Both the position numbers and the translations under genes were made by a program. The notes under the pieces were generated by a model. The model had not been told where the DNA came from. It did no database searches and saw only the letters and a list, made by a program, of their open reading frames with translations. Of a stretch of 64,000 nucleotides of DNA, positions 11,571 through 22,829 are shown one piece after another. Every line of letters starts with the position of its first letter. Positions within the stretch are counted from its first letter, which is position 1. The stretch spans positions 11,674,501 through 11,738,500 of the forward strand of contig BSBN01000233.1 in assembly GCA_027924645.1 (NCBI GenBank), written 5' to 3'. The DNA comes from Cunninghamia lanceolata. Taxonomy: Eukaryota > Streptophyta > Pinopsida > Cupressales > Cupressaceae.

Positions 11571-12202
11571 AAAGAAGAATGGAGGGTCAAGTTGTTGTGT
11601 CTAATTCTCATCCATATTAGTCTCCTAGTGTTCAAAATGTAGCAATGGTGGCCCAAATGCAAGGAATATCCATTGAACAAGAAGAAGAAATTGCCCTAGA
11701 ACATGCCCTATTTTCATGGATTGAAGAAGAAGACTCAGTGTTTGTAAATGAAGCATCTACCTCCAAGAAGCCCTTGGTATAGTTTGACTATTTCACTAGG
11801 TCAAAGAGAAGAATGGTTGAACAACCTAAAGTCATCAATAATGAAGAAGCTAGAGTTCCTTCATTCCAAGCTCAATATAACCCCAATTAAAGACAAGAGG
11901 TACCTATGGCAACTCAAAATGAAGGAGTCTCCAACTAGGTGGTGGAAAGAACAAGATATCCCTATTATCCTAAGACAGAGATGTTGGGACCTATAAACGT
12001 GGTAGAATAGTTGAAGAAAACCCCTACAAATGTGTCGATATGGGATATGTTGGCCATTCCTGAATAGAAATCATTGTTACAAGAAGCATTGCAGTCTCAG
12101 ACATATTCCAAAGTTATTAACCCAAAAGAAGGAGGCATAGACAATGGAAAGGCTCAAAACAAAGATCCTCCACCTCAGTAGACAACCACTCTAATAAATG
12201 CC

Positions 12203-12772
12203 ATGCCAAAGGTAAGTAGGTCTAAGACAAACCCATTTTATTTAACCCTAATAGTGGGCAAGAAACTGTTACATAACTCCATGATAGACTCAGGGGCTAG
12301 TACCATAGTCATGCCTAAACAGGTAGTTGATGCTTTAAAAATAGAATATGAACCATTAGCTAAAGGGGTTATGCAAATAGATGGGAAGTCTGTCCAAACC
12401 ATAGGAATCATCAAACAACTCCCATTACAGCTGTATACTTGTCCAAATATAACTATCTTGCAAGATGTTGTGATCATTGACATTCCCCCTATCTTTGGAC
12501 TATGCCTATCTAGAGATTTTACTACTAAAATAGGAGGGTATATGTCACTAGATTGGTCACCCTTGATCTTGAGAACTAAATATGGAATAAAGATGAAAGT
12601 ATTGTCAGAACCCTTATCTAAAGGGCATATCACTGAAGAAACATCACCAAAATTTGAAGCATCTCATGCTATTATGAATAGAGAGGATAGAGCTTTGATT
12701 GAAGATATAGGGGAATGGACTGAATATGATCAAAATGAACAAGAAAACAATCAACTGATGTCTATGATGTAG
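12203..12772 (+). pseudogene. Element A aspartic protease
   Basis: This 189-codon open segment holds the retropepsin active site as MIDSGASTIVMP (residues 27-38), with catalytic Asp-Ser-Gly intact, and a second conserved strand IGGYMSLDWSPLILR. It would cleave the Gag-Pol polyprotein. It is in the position expected after gag, but the link to gag (11570-12200) has several stops, and it ends in a TAG before the next domain. No canonical start is implied, since the protease would be made as part of a polyprotein. Confidence 0.75.
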
Positions 12773-12894
12773 AGTGGCCCTTATGGCAACTGTGATTCTA
12801 CTAGTTTAGGAACTTATGTAATCTTTGAGGAAGATCAGGAAATACCAAATATAATGAGTCAAGAAATAGCTGAAAGGGAAGATTCAAATAAAGA

Positions 12895-13300
12895 CTCTAA
12901 GATCTGGACCTTAAAATTTGATGGAGCCAAGAGCAAGAATGGTGTAGGAGTAGGTATCTATCTCATCTCTCCAAAGGGAGAAAAAATTCTTAGGGCCATA
13001 CGCTTCTAGTTTGCTTGTACTAATAATGATGTTGAATATGAATCTTTGGTACATGGTCTTATGTTAGCCAAGAAGAAAGGAATAAAGAATCTAAGATTTA
13101 GAGGTGATTCAAAGCTAGTTCTAAGACAAATCAGAGAGAAGGTTGTGGCAAAGAATGTGAGAATGAGGTCATATCACCACAGGATTTGGGACCTGATTGA
13201 TGGCTTTGATGCTTTTAATATAGAAGTTGTACCTAGAGCTTAGAATATTGAGGTAGACAGGAAGGCACAGATTGGCACTCAGTTTGACCAAACAAGTGAT
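12895..13300 (+). pseudogene. Element A extra plant-type RNase H, placed upstream of RT
   Basis: The translation shows all four acidic positions of the RNase HI-like domain that Tat elements carry in addition to their own: LKFDGAKSKNGVGVG (first Asp), NNDVEYESLVHGLMLAKK (Glu), LRFRGDSKLVLRQI (second Asp) and NIEVDRKAQ (last Asp, family N..AD.LA). TAG stops at about 13007 and 13241 break it. This RNase H class has been described downstream of the RT-RNase H block in Tat elements, and element B has it there. Here it lies between protease and RT, about 170 bases before the RT frame. Confidence 0.75.
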
Positions 13301-13471
13301 CTTCTTATCAATAATGAGGTAGTGAAGGTCATTATCATACCATCAATCCCTAACAATGTTCAAAACTGGCAGGTTTTCGACAATGACCTTCAAGTGCTTT
13401 TGTTTCTACAGCAGTCTGGAGACTAGTTGTAACCTAAGATTGAGGAACCATATGGTGACCAGATCATTCAG

Positions 13472-14599
13472 TTGAAATCTAATAAGCTTCCAAGAGGGTT
13501 AATAACTTTAGAAAACCTTTTTGACCCAGATGATGCAAGCATAGATAAGAGAAAGTTCACGGCAAGTAAAGAAAATTATTCTAAAATTCAAGTCAACGAA
13601 GGAAGGAAGTTGAAAGGGGGTAATGCCACCACTCGGGAGGAAAATGATAAGTTAATCTCTTTATGCAACCAATATAATAGGGTGATTGCATGGACCTATG
13701 ATGATCTCCATGGTTATAATAGGGACATTATCCAACATACTATAGAGCTTGCTGAAGGATCAAAGCCTGTCTACCAGAAACAGAGACCAGTAAATCCTAG
13801 AATTGAACCTTTAATGGTGGATGAGTTACAAAAGCTTCTTGAGTCTAAGATTATTTTCCTAATCAAGAATTTGACTTGGGTGTCTAATTTAGTACTAGTA
13901 AGAAAGAAAAATGGAGATATTAGGCTCTGTGTGGATTTCAGAGACTTAAATAAAGCCTCATTAAAAGATTATTACCCTCTGCCATCCATGGAACATATCT
14001 TGCAAATAGTGGTTGGATCAGAAAGATTTTCTTTGCTTGATGGTTTTTCAGGATACAATCAAATTTGGCTGGCAGAGGAAGACCAATACAAAACAATGTT
14101 CACAACCAAATGGGGAACATTTGCATATGCCAAAATGCCCTTTGGTCTCTCAAATTCTAGTGCTACTTTTCAGCACGCTATGGATATATCATTTAAGGGG
14201 CTCATAAATCAGATCATTCTAATTTATTTAGATGATCTTACTATATTTACAAAAAATGCTAAAGACCACTTTGAGCATTTAGAGGCTATCTTTCAGATGT
14301 ACCAAGAGTTTGGAATTTCTTTAAATCCTAAGAAGTGCATTTTTGGTGTACCTCAAGGGAAACTTCTAGGGCATATTGTTTCAAAGGATGGAATCTCTAT
14401 TGACCCCGAGAGAGTCAAGGCCATACTGGACTTATCCTTACCAGTCAATAAAAAGGTAGTTCAATCTTTCTTGGGGAAGATTAATTTTGTCAGTAGATTC
14501 ATATCTGATTTTACAGGGCTAGTCAAGTCTATTACTCTAATGTTGAAGAAGGACTTAGCCTTTAAGTGGACAACCAAAGGGAGGTTGGCTTTTGAATAA
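13472..14599 (+). pseudogene. pol: Element A reverse transcriptase
   Basis: This is the longest open stretch in the element (375 codons). RT blocks appear in order: LVRKKNGDIRLCVDFRDLNK, SLLDGFSGYNQIWL, TTKWGTFAYAKMPFGLSN, the catalytic YLDD at 14225-14236, SLNPKKCIFG, LGHIVSKDGISIDPERV and QSFLGKINFVSRFI. It would copy element RNA into DNA. It ends at a TAA where the RNase H domain follows in the same reading direction. Apart from being cut off by stops at both ends, the catalytic core looks intact. Confidence 0.9.
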
Positions 14600-15028
14600 A
14601 TTAAGAAGGCTATCTCCAATGCCCCAGTACTACAAAATCCTAATTTCTCTAGATAATTCATAATGTATGTGTATGGAGGTGAGTATAGTATTGCAACTGT
14701 CCTAACTCAGAAAGATAACAAAGAAGAAGGAGAGCATCCAGTTGCATTCTTCTCTAGGACATTAAGAGAGTATGAATCCAGGTACAATTTTGTTGAAAAG
14801 AAAGCTTATGCCATAGTTAAAGCACTTAAGAAATTCAGACACTTGGTAACAAGAAACAAAATCTTGATATTAGTGGCTCATTCATGTGTTAGAAAATACA
14901 TTATGGAGGGAGAAATTACAAAAAAAAGAGCTAACTGGATAACTAAAATCTTTGAATATGATGTAGAAATAAGGCCAATATATCATTCAAGACATAGAAG
15001 CATCAATGTTGAAAGAAACAGAGGATGA
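14600..15028 (+). pseudogene. Element A gypsy-type RNase H
   Basis: The segment carries the domain signatures VAFFSRTLREYESRYNFVEKK and YAIVKALKKFRHL, and further on the connection-like segment WITKIFEYDVEIRPIYHS. The usual first catalytic Asp (in a Y.DAS motif) is replaced: the sequence reads IMYVYGGEYSIA. Two stops near 14598 and 14654 separate it from RT. Together with the domain at 12895-13300, the element had two RNases H. Confidence 0.8.
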
Positions 15029-15975
15029 AACTGTGTTAAAACTCCAAGAATGTGACCAAGACTCTTGGGTTAATGACAAGATATGGTTCACGAGGACTGG
15101 TATCTTCCCTACTCAGGTCTCCCTTGATAAAAGAAGGTACTATAGACAACAGGGAAGTTATTTTGTGTTGATTGATCACATTCTGTTTAGAAGAAATTTT
15201 GATGGGATCCTACTAAGGTGTGTGGAAAAGGATGAAGCTCAAAAGATACTACATGAATTCCATCATGGAGCCTCAAGAGGATACTTCGCAGCAAAAACTA
15301 CCACCATCAATATTACACAAGCTAGTTACTACTGGCCCACATTGTTTGCAGATTGTCATCAAGTGGTTAAGAAATGTCAAGCTTGTCAATTCTGTGGGAA
15401 AGAGAAGGATTACATCTTTACCCCTAATTGTAGATGAACCCTTTGCATAGTGGGGTTTATATTTCATAGGAATGATCAATCCAATCTCAAGTATGGGGTA
15501 CAAATGGATACTCACTGTAACTAATTATTTTACAAGATGGAGTGAGGCAGTCCCACTTAAAGAAGCCACTGAAAAAGTAATTCTAGATTTAACTACAAGA
15601 TTTGGCCCACCCCGCACTATTATATCCAATAATGCTAAGGCATTTTTGGGTACCAAACTTTCAGAGTTTGCTTTAAAAAATGATATCTATTTGAAGACTT
15701 CATCCAACTATTATCCACAGGTTAATGGTTTGGTAGAATCTATGAATAAGAATTTGATTAGACTCATCAAAAGAATAGGAGCTGATCATCAGAAGGAATG
15801 ACATAAACATCTCATTTCAGCACTATGGGCAGATAGGACTAGGCCGAATCAAGTGACTAAGATGTCTCCTTATGAAATGGTTTATGGCAAGATTGTAGTT
15901 ATGCCACTGAGTATAGAAATCCCTGCTTTACAGTTGATTAAGCAATTAGAGATAGAAGAAAATGGACCCTTTTAA
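15006..15975 (+). pseudogene. Element A integrase, catalytic Asp residues changed
   Basis: The N-terminal HHCC zinc-binding region (HEFHHGASRGYFAAKTT, then CQACQFC) runs to about 15437. The core continues in another frame: WGLYFIGMI, VTNYFTRWSEAVPL, PRTIISNNAKAFLG, and NGLVESMNKN with the catalytic Glu. The first catalytic Asp is Tyr (codon 15460-15462; family GLDFIG) and the second is Asn (15628-15630; family SDN). One frameshift or stop near 15437-15450 and a TGA at about 15799 also break it. The C-terminal part reads on to about 15975. It would insert element DNA into the genome but cannot be active. Confidence 0.85.
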
Positions 15976-16540
15976 GATTTGCACTTGCAAGCAACAAAAT
16001 GCATTTGAGTTGGAAAATATGGAAGGAGAACCCCAAGATATTCCCGTCAATGGGATCTTCTTGAAACACTTCACATAATTCCAATTTCTGCCCCTATATC
16101 ATAGTTAATTAGGTTTCTTTTAAGTTTCATTCCTTTCCTATTTTGCTTTTCCTGCTTTCTTTTGAATAAGTGTTATGGGAACACGTGTCTGCAGTACATT
16201 GGTTTCTATCTCTAGCAGTTGCATACTTCTCAAAGTCGTTAGGTAGTTCACATACTTTAAGGAGGATAACCAATCATTTCAAAAGATCACCACCTTTAAT
16301 GCTGATTTGGCACATAGTCCTATGCCAATTTGGAATGATGCACTAGCAGTTATTTTGGTGTGTCTATTAATGACATTAATTAGACATGATGGATATCTCA
16401 ATAGTTTGTAGTTGTAATTCTTGTTTCAATTCTCTCAATTTTCATGTTCTTGTGTCAAAGAAGTTTCAACAGCTATTGGAAGTCCTAGCAGCAAATTGTG
16501 AGTAGTTGCAGTTTCTTGAGCCTCTTGAGAAGATACAGAA

Positions 16541-16972
16541 ATGGAGGAGGGGCAGTCACCACAAGAAGGTCTATTCAATTTTCCAAAGAAGTGGAATAGC
16601 AGTATGGCCTATGCATCTGCAAAAGCACAACCAAGAATCAACTACCCAAGGACAAGAGCCTTGGAGAAGGGGGTTAATGCTGATCCTATGCAGATGAAGG
16701 ATTATGTAAATGGCATCTTTGACACCCATATGACCAAAAATCTAAAGAATCTGAGAGAGGGGGCACACATAAGGTGTCTCTGATGAGAAGAAAAGGGAGA
16801 ATATAAAATAATTGGCATGAGGATTTGGACCTCCTAGTTGGCTCAGTTCTTGGTCCCTGCTATTCACCCCTATGAATTGGTTCTGATGTGTGCAGAACTT
16901 TTTGACCCATAGACTATAACGATTCAGCACAATAGATTCATGCTCTAGATAACCCCCAAGGTAATTTTAGAT
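16541..16972 (+). pseudogene. Element A sense extra ORF, part 1 (before element B)
   Basis: After about 560 bases of non-coding sequence behind integrase, an ORF begins at an ATG (MEEGQSPQEGLFNF) on the element's own strand. It continues through a frame change near 16780 to HPYELVLMCAELFDP and ITPKVILD, where element B interrupts it. The reading is picked up at 29063 with MLGLYHDRGATFPTIPKL. The family is not recognised. Extra ORFs in Tat-group elements are known, but their functions are mostly unknown. Confidence 0.5.
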
Positions 16973-18459
16973 TGTAACATCAGAAATTGTCCTCCTATAT
17001 GGAATGCTACAATTTCCCTCAGTTAGCTCCATACTCTTGGTGATCTCTCAACCTTTTCTTTTTTGGCCTTCCCGAAACCTTGATTAACTTAGTCTAGGAG
17101 CAGTCTTTTCACTTTTTGAGGTAACTGATTGATAGAACTCAGAAAGAGATTTGAGATTAGGGTCCCTAGGACCCCCAAAAATGCATATCTAAGCTGAAAT
17201 TGGGGGCTTGGACTTGGGCACCTGCACCCTAGTCCTTCCCAGTTTCATGGGATTTTGAATTTTGGCGGGGTGTCAGTTCCTGCTGAGTGCCTCGGGATTT
17301 TGTTTTCAAATTCTTAGTTTTCGCACGATATCGAGACGTTATTTTGAAATTTGAATTCCCTAAAGCTAGATATAAAAAGACATTTACAAATCATTTTAAC
17401 AAACACAATTCTTACGCAAGCTTGATGCCAAAACTCTGATGCAATTTGCATTGAAGATCAGTGACTTGTGGAAGCTATTCGAAGTATTCTTTATTTGCTA
17501 TCTTGGAGACAATGGATGAAGGTTAGGAACCAAGATATTGATTCTACCTTGCTCTTCCTAGGATTTGTACACCGTTTGCATGATCAGGAGAAGGGTTGAA
17601 GCCTCCAAAAACAAGCTTGGAGATCCTCCATGGACATTGATGATTTTCCTTCTTGTTCATACAAGTCTTCATTTGTTTCATCTCCTTGAGGTGAAGTTGT
17701 ATGTACTTATTCATGCAAAGCAAGTTGTTGATCTTCCCTTGATTGAGACATCTAGGGTTTGATTTTATGCATACACACATTGTTAGGTTTGCACACACTT
17801 CAACAAATCTTTATCTCTGGCTATTGTTGAGGTAGAAATACCAAAGATGGGGCTTGACTGAGGCAAGCTCCTATATAGCCGCAACAATTTCCTTCTTTTA
17901 TATGTGTAGATCATGTTTCACAAGTTCTGGTGGAAAGAAGATACAAAAAGAAGGATATTACAAGTACAGTCATGACAGAGTTTAGGATTTTTGGATTCTG
18001 AGACTTGCGGGACATTGGGGCAAGTGCCCTAGTCCAACTAGGTGTTTTATCCCAGATTTGGGAGCCTTTTAGCAATCTTAGATACCCCGTGTAGAAGGGT
18101 TTCTTATTTAGGAATTTACAGGACATTAGATTGGGTGCCCTAGTCCAGGTAGCCCTCAAAATTTGTGTACACTATCTCTGAACCTCTCCTCTGCACTCCT
18201 GTGATTAGTTTTATCAAATACTTCATTAGTTTCTGTATATTGTTGATTTGAGGCATAATTAGGGTTTTGCTTGGTTGAAAATACAACAATTGATAAAATC
18301 TTGATTAGGGCCATAGGTTCTATGATCACGTGAGCATAAAAGGAGGCAAAGTGATTAGAAGCCTGTTCAGAAGCTTGATCCTTGTCATCCCCAATGTTTA
18401 ACAGTGAAATTGAGGTACTTAACCTAGAGTAAACAAACCATCAAATTTTACCCTAAACA
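16973..18459 (+). repeat. Element B 5' LTR (1487 bp)
   Basis: It matches 27575-29062 and both LTRs of element C along its length. It contains a TATA box at 17371 and several GGTGCCCTAGTCC-type motifs (about 17206-17245, 18022-18040, 18133-18150). Confidence 0.9.
17371..17378 (+). promoter_or_regulatory. TATA box of B/C-family LTR
   Basis: TATAAAAA at 17371-17378 is conserved in the 3' LTR (27974) and, in reverse orientation, in both LTRs of element C (60190-60200 and about 51410-51418). Conservation in all four LTRs supports a core promoter. Confidence 0.55.
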
Positions 18460-18477
18460 TTTTGGTGAACCCAAGCT
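18460..18477 (+). promoter_or_regulatory. Element B primer-binding-site region
   Basis: TTTTGGTGAACCCAAG directly follows the LTR end and is repeated at the equivalent place in element C (59096-59112, minus). The matching tRNA was not determined. Confidence 0.5.
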
Positions 18478-18707
18478 TTAAAGAATTTGCATCCTTTTAA
18501 ACTTTAGATCTGAAATAATTTTCTGTTCTAAAGCATAATTGGATTGGAAAACCTCTTTAATGAAATTTACATATGTTAGATTATGATTATATTGTTTATC
18601 TTTCCACTAAAAGGGTTGGAAATTAACATTTATTGTTGGATATTGTAGTTCATTTGCATAGGTCATCATTGTGCATTTAAATCTTGGATTAAATAGAGCA
18701 TGTTAGA

Positions 18708-19440
18708 ATGTTGGATTATTTTTTGCAATATTTTCATGCTTATGATGAGCCATTTAGTCGTGATAAATTTGATATGTTAGATGAAGCCCTTGAGGACTTT
18801 ATCTCAATTGAACATTCCACTACGACCTCTAAGCCGTCACTATTTCAAAGATTTGTAAATGCAATTTATGTTCCTAAATCTAAAGAAGAGATTGAAAAAC
18901 TAAAAATTGTGGTTACTCTATGTGCAAATGTGGTTCAACCATCCTCTAAGCATGTGCTTGTTGTTAAAGGTCTTTCATCTTCTTCTCAATCTCTTGATCA
19001 CATTTATGATTGTGCAAAACAAATTGTGAAACAAAGCTTACAACAAACCAATCATAATGTGGTTGCCCATGCATATAATACTCATAATAGCAGACAAAGT
19101 ACACAACAAGCAAATGTTCTGATATCTTTACTAGCTTCTCAACCTATGCTTCCTCAAGCACCTCATTTAACATATAAAGGTGGTAAAGACTATGATCTTG
19201 TAGAGCAGCTTCGTGCTACTCCTGCAAAGATATCTCTTTGGGAACTTATACAAACTTCACCTACTTACCATGGAATGCTACAAGAAGCTTTACAAAAGGT
19301 GATTATTCCTCCTGTTGTTAAACCAAATGATGTTACCGCTTTACTAGACTATATGCATGCAACAAAAATAGATATTTTATTTTAACAACATGAGTTACCA
19401 TCTCTCAAGGTTTAAAAATAGTATGATCCTTTGGTTATCT
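18708..19440 (+). pseudogene. Element B first ORF: Gag-like/pre-protease region without capsid or zinc knuckle
   Basis: The 225-codon frame starts MLDYFLQYFHAYDEP only about 250 bases after the LTR. It contains YDLVEQLRATPAKISLWELI, the segment that lies just before protease in Tat-group polyproteins. No capsid-type gag block and no CCHC zinc knuckle is visible here or upstream, and element C has the same layout. So the family seems to have lost or replaced the particle-forming Gag region. The N-terminal 150 residues are acidic and not recognised. The frame ends at a TAA at 19383 and continues decayed into the protease. Confidence 0.55.
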
Positions 19441-19955
19441 TTATTACAATCAACAAAACATTGGTTAAGAGAGTTATGATTGATAATTGGTCAGCCCTTA
19501 ATGTTTGTGGTATTGATTTATTACATAAGGTTAAAGTTGATGTATCTGCTATAAAACCAGAATCACTTAGTATTCGTGGCTTTGACAATGTTGGATGACA
19601 ATCTGAGGGCATTGTAACTTTACCTATACAAGTTAGACCTGTGATGGTACCTACCTTGATTCATGTCATGCCTTGTTCTCTATCTTATAACATGATTCTG
19701 GGTAGACCCTGGATACATGCATTAGGAGCAGTTCCTTCTACTTTACACTATTTGATTAAGTTTATATTTAAAGGAAAATTGCATACTATCCATTCGGATC
19801 CTGAACCTGATAATTGTCTGCAAATGGAAGTGCATAAACATGTTGTTGGTCTTAAGATGCTAAACAATCTGAAAGTTGAATTGTCATATCCTCTTGCCTC
19901 TAAAAATGTTATGCAAGAGCCCAAGCGATTGAATGCATTTGTTGGTGACAACTAG
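19440..19955 (+). pseudogene. Element B aspartic protease region
   Basis: The segment reads VKRVMIDNWSALNVCGIDLL, then SIRGFDNVG and MPCSLSYNMILGRPWIHALGAVPS. In element C the active site reads MIDKGSALNV, so the Asp is kept in both, but the Gly of D-x-G is Trp in B. The ILGRPWIH block is the conserved C-terminal protease motif of this group. A TGA at about 19597 splits the domain. Confidence 0.7.
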
Positions 19956-20753
19956 GGTTCGTTAGATTTTGCATCCTCCACTACAAGAGAGTATAAACTT
20001 AAAAACCCCATCCTTGAAACATCAAATATTGCATCGATCACATCACATGCTTCGAATGATAAACATATGAATTCTTTGGTGACAAATAAAGAAAATACTC
20101 TAAGTTACACTACTAATTATGAGACATATGAAGCTCCGCCTTCGTCTAAAGGAATGGTCTCTCTTTATGGAAGAGGATTTTGAATCCTCTATAAAAATTG
20201 TGACTATGTAGGTAATGGTTGTGGTATAAATGAATAAGGAATCAAAATGCCTATAGAATCCACTTTGCAACATTACTCAAGTGGAATTGGATACAATCCT
20301 TTTAAGGAATCCAAAGCCCGCAAACACCCTACTCTAAATGTGAATACAATAACAACACTCAGTTTGATATTCTTGGAGATGATTGACATCAATTGTCCTC
20401 TAGGATCACTTCCATTAGATATGTTTATGGTGGATGAAGTGATAATGGAATTCTTAGGTGCTTATGATGGTATTCCTCGTTATCACCATAAACGTGGCCT
20501 ACCTTATTGTTTAAACAATGATGCATATTTTGGAAAGACTACTAGCACAATAACTGCTACAGTAGAACAAAATGAAGAATTTGAAGAACAATTACAATCC
20601 TACAATCCCCTAGACTATAGTACTCTTCTTAATGGAAAGACTATTGATATTGCTATGGATAAGGATAATCCTAAAAAAGTTATCCCTATTGGTGATTGTT
20701 TAAATGTAGAAGAAAAATAAGAAATGACTAAATTGTTGAGTGAATTCTCATAA
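19956..20753 (+). pseudogene. Element B protease-RT linker
   Basis: It includes an open 157-codon segment (20247-20720) with LGAYDGIPRYHHKRGLPYC and IPIGDCLNVEEK. It is well conserved in element C (57234-56776). Its end leads into the RT N-terminus (LFSWNYSNMPGIDPQ at about 20754). No domain is recognised. Confidence 0.55.
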
Positions 20754-21575
20754 TTGTTCTCTTGGAATTATTCAAACATGCCTGGCATAGATCCTCAGAT
20801 TGTAACACATAATATTGTATTGAAGGTAGATGTTAAACCATTCAAACAAAAGATTTGTAAGATGAATCCTAAGATTGCTTTGCTTGTTAAAGATGAAATA
20901 GAAAAAATCTTACAAGCTGGTTTTATTTGGCCTATTGATTACTCTCTGTGGATCTCAAATATTGTTGCCATTACTAAACCTGATGGTCTTATAAGAATGT
21001 GCACAGATTTTTGGGACTTAAAATTGGCATCTTTGACAGATGATTTCTCGCTCCCTAATATCGATATGATCATTGATTCCATTGCTAGACATGAGTTGCT
21101 ATCTTTCATGGATGGATTTTTGAGATATAATCAAATCCTTATAAATCCTCTTGATCAGTATAAAATGGCCTTTATAACACCTTGGGGTACATTTTGTTAG
21201 GTAGTCATGTCGTTTGGACTTAAGAATGCAAGTACTACTTACCAACGTGCAATGACTCTCATATTCCATGATTATATGCACAATATTCTAGAAGATTATG
21301 TTGAAGACATCCTAGTGAAGTCTATCCATCGTAAGGATCATGTCACAAATCTTCGACAAATATTTGAGCGCATATGAAAATATAGAATGCAATTGAATCC
21401 TCGTAAGTGTGTTTTTGGCGTGGACAGTAGAAAGTTACTTGGATTTACTGTTTCAAATCGAGGTATAGAAGTTGATACAAAAAAAATAGATTTGATTGTT
21501 AATATGCCAATACCTAAGAACATATCTCAACTTTGTAGTTTGCAGGGAAAGATACAAGCCATTCACTGATTTGTT
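20754..21575 (+). pseudogene. pol: Element B reverse transcriptase
   Basis: RT blocks in order: MNPKIALLVKDEIEKIL, GLIRMCTDFWDLKLAS, LSFMDGFLRYNQI, FITPWGTF, SFGLKNASTTYQRAM, the active site, and MQLNPRKCVFGV. The active-site tetrapeptide is YVED (21296-21307) where element C keeps YVDD, so the first catalytic Asp has become Glu. TAG at about 21198 and TGA at about 21375 also interrupt it. Confidence 0.85.
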
Positions 21576-21584
21576 TCACACCTC

Positions 21585-22090
21585 ATGAATAGGACTCACC
21601 CCTTTACGCAACTACTGAAGAAAGATTCTCATTTCCAATGGAATTCTAAATGTCAAAAATCTTTTGATGATTTAAAGGATTACCTAGCTAGTCCGCTTGT
21701 TTTACAACTTGTTGTTTCTTATAAACCATTTCTATTATACATCTCAGCATCTAACAATGCCCTAGCTGCTTTGTTAGCGTAACATAATACTGAAGGCAAA
21801 GAATGTGTTGTATATTACATCAGCCGTACTCTGCTTGATTATGAAGTGCGATACACAGTTATAGAGAAGCATTGCTTAGCTTTAGTGTTTTCCACTTAAA
21901 AGCTTAGACATTGCCTCTTGAATGCTGAAATACATGTAATGATAAAATTTGACCCTTTGAAACATCTCTTTGCTAGAACAGATTTATCAGGTCGTCTTGC
22001 TAAATGGGTTATGTTGTTAATAGAGTTTGATCTTAAATTCATTTCACAAAAAATAATTAAAGGGAAAGTGATAGCCGATTAGTTAGCTGA
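21585..22090 (+). pseudogene. Element B gypsy-type RNase H
   Basis: It reads FQWNSKCQKSFDDLKDYL, PFLLYISASNNALAALLA, then after a TAA at 21780 VYYISRTLLDYEVRYTVIEKHCLAL and, past further stops, LAKWVMLLIEFDLKFISQK. The position of the first catalytic acidic residue is occupied by Ser (YISASNNA). The element C copy stops inside this domain, where its deletion begins. Confidence 0.75.
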
Positions 22091-22139
22091 AGCTCCCTCG
22101 CCCTTTTCCATACAAAATGCTGATGTTTTTCCTAACGAA

Positions 22140-22639
22140 TAGATTTTAACAATCTCTACGGATGAAAGATGGGAGTTATACTTCAAAGGATCAAAATGTC
22201 AAACTGGCTCCAGAGCTGGTGTTATATTAATACCTCACATTGGTAAGTCATTTCTCTTATCTTACCATCTAGATTTCTTATGCACAAACATTATAGCTGA
22301 ATATGAAGCCCTTATCACTGGACTTCGTGCAACCTTAGCTCTTAATATTAAGAATATTACAATTTACGGTGATTCCTGTTAATTGTTAAACAAATAATGG
22401 GATTGTATCAAACTATGCACAATAAGTTATCTCAGTACCATGAGTTTGCATTATCTCTCTTAAAACAATTCAAATCATATTCGATCAATACCATTCCTAG
22501 TAAAGATAACCGGCATGTAGATGTAATAGTAAGCGCAACTTCCTGTATATCCCCTGATGGTTCTCATGAGGAATTTACCTTCATTGTTCATAATCTTAAG
22601 ACACCAGTAATTGAAAGTCCTATAGTTGTGAATTCATAA
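22140..22639 (+). pseudogene. Element B extra plant-type RNase H (downstream position)
   Basis: Between RNase H and integrase lie WELYFKGSKCQTGSRAGVIL, IIAEYEALITGLRATLAL and ITIYGDSC, then SINTIPSKDNRHVDV. These are the blocks of the additional RNase H of Tat elements. The first catalytic Asp (family YFDGS) is Lys here (about 22182); the Glu of AEYEA and the Asp of GDS are kept. This is the usual place for this domain and contrasts with element A. Confidence 0.75.
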
Positions 22640-22829
22640 CTCTATGGTAATACATACACTGATGAATGGTTCTCCTACATATTCAACTATTTATGTGATG
22701 GAACCATCCCAGACTCGACATCTAAGAATGCCTGACTCTGTTTACGCAAACTAGCAATGCGATACATTATATTATTGAATGTCTTGTATTGATGAAGTTA
22801 TAATGGTGTTTTACTCTAATGTTTAAGTA

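Noticed and set aside
12238..12633. 131-codon minus-strand ORF opposite element A protease
   Set aside because: It is the antisense shadow of a clearly coding aspartic protease frame and contains no recognisable motif.
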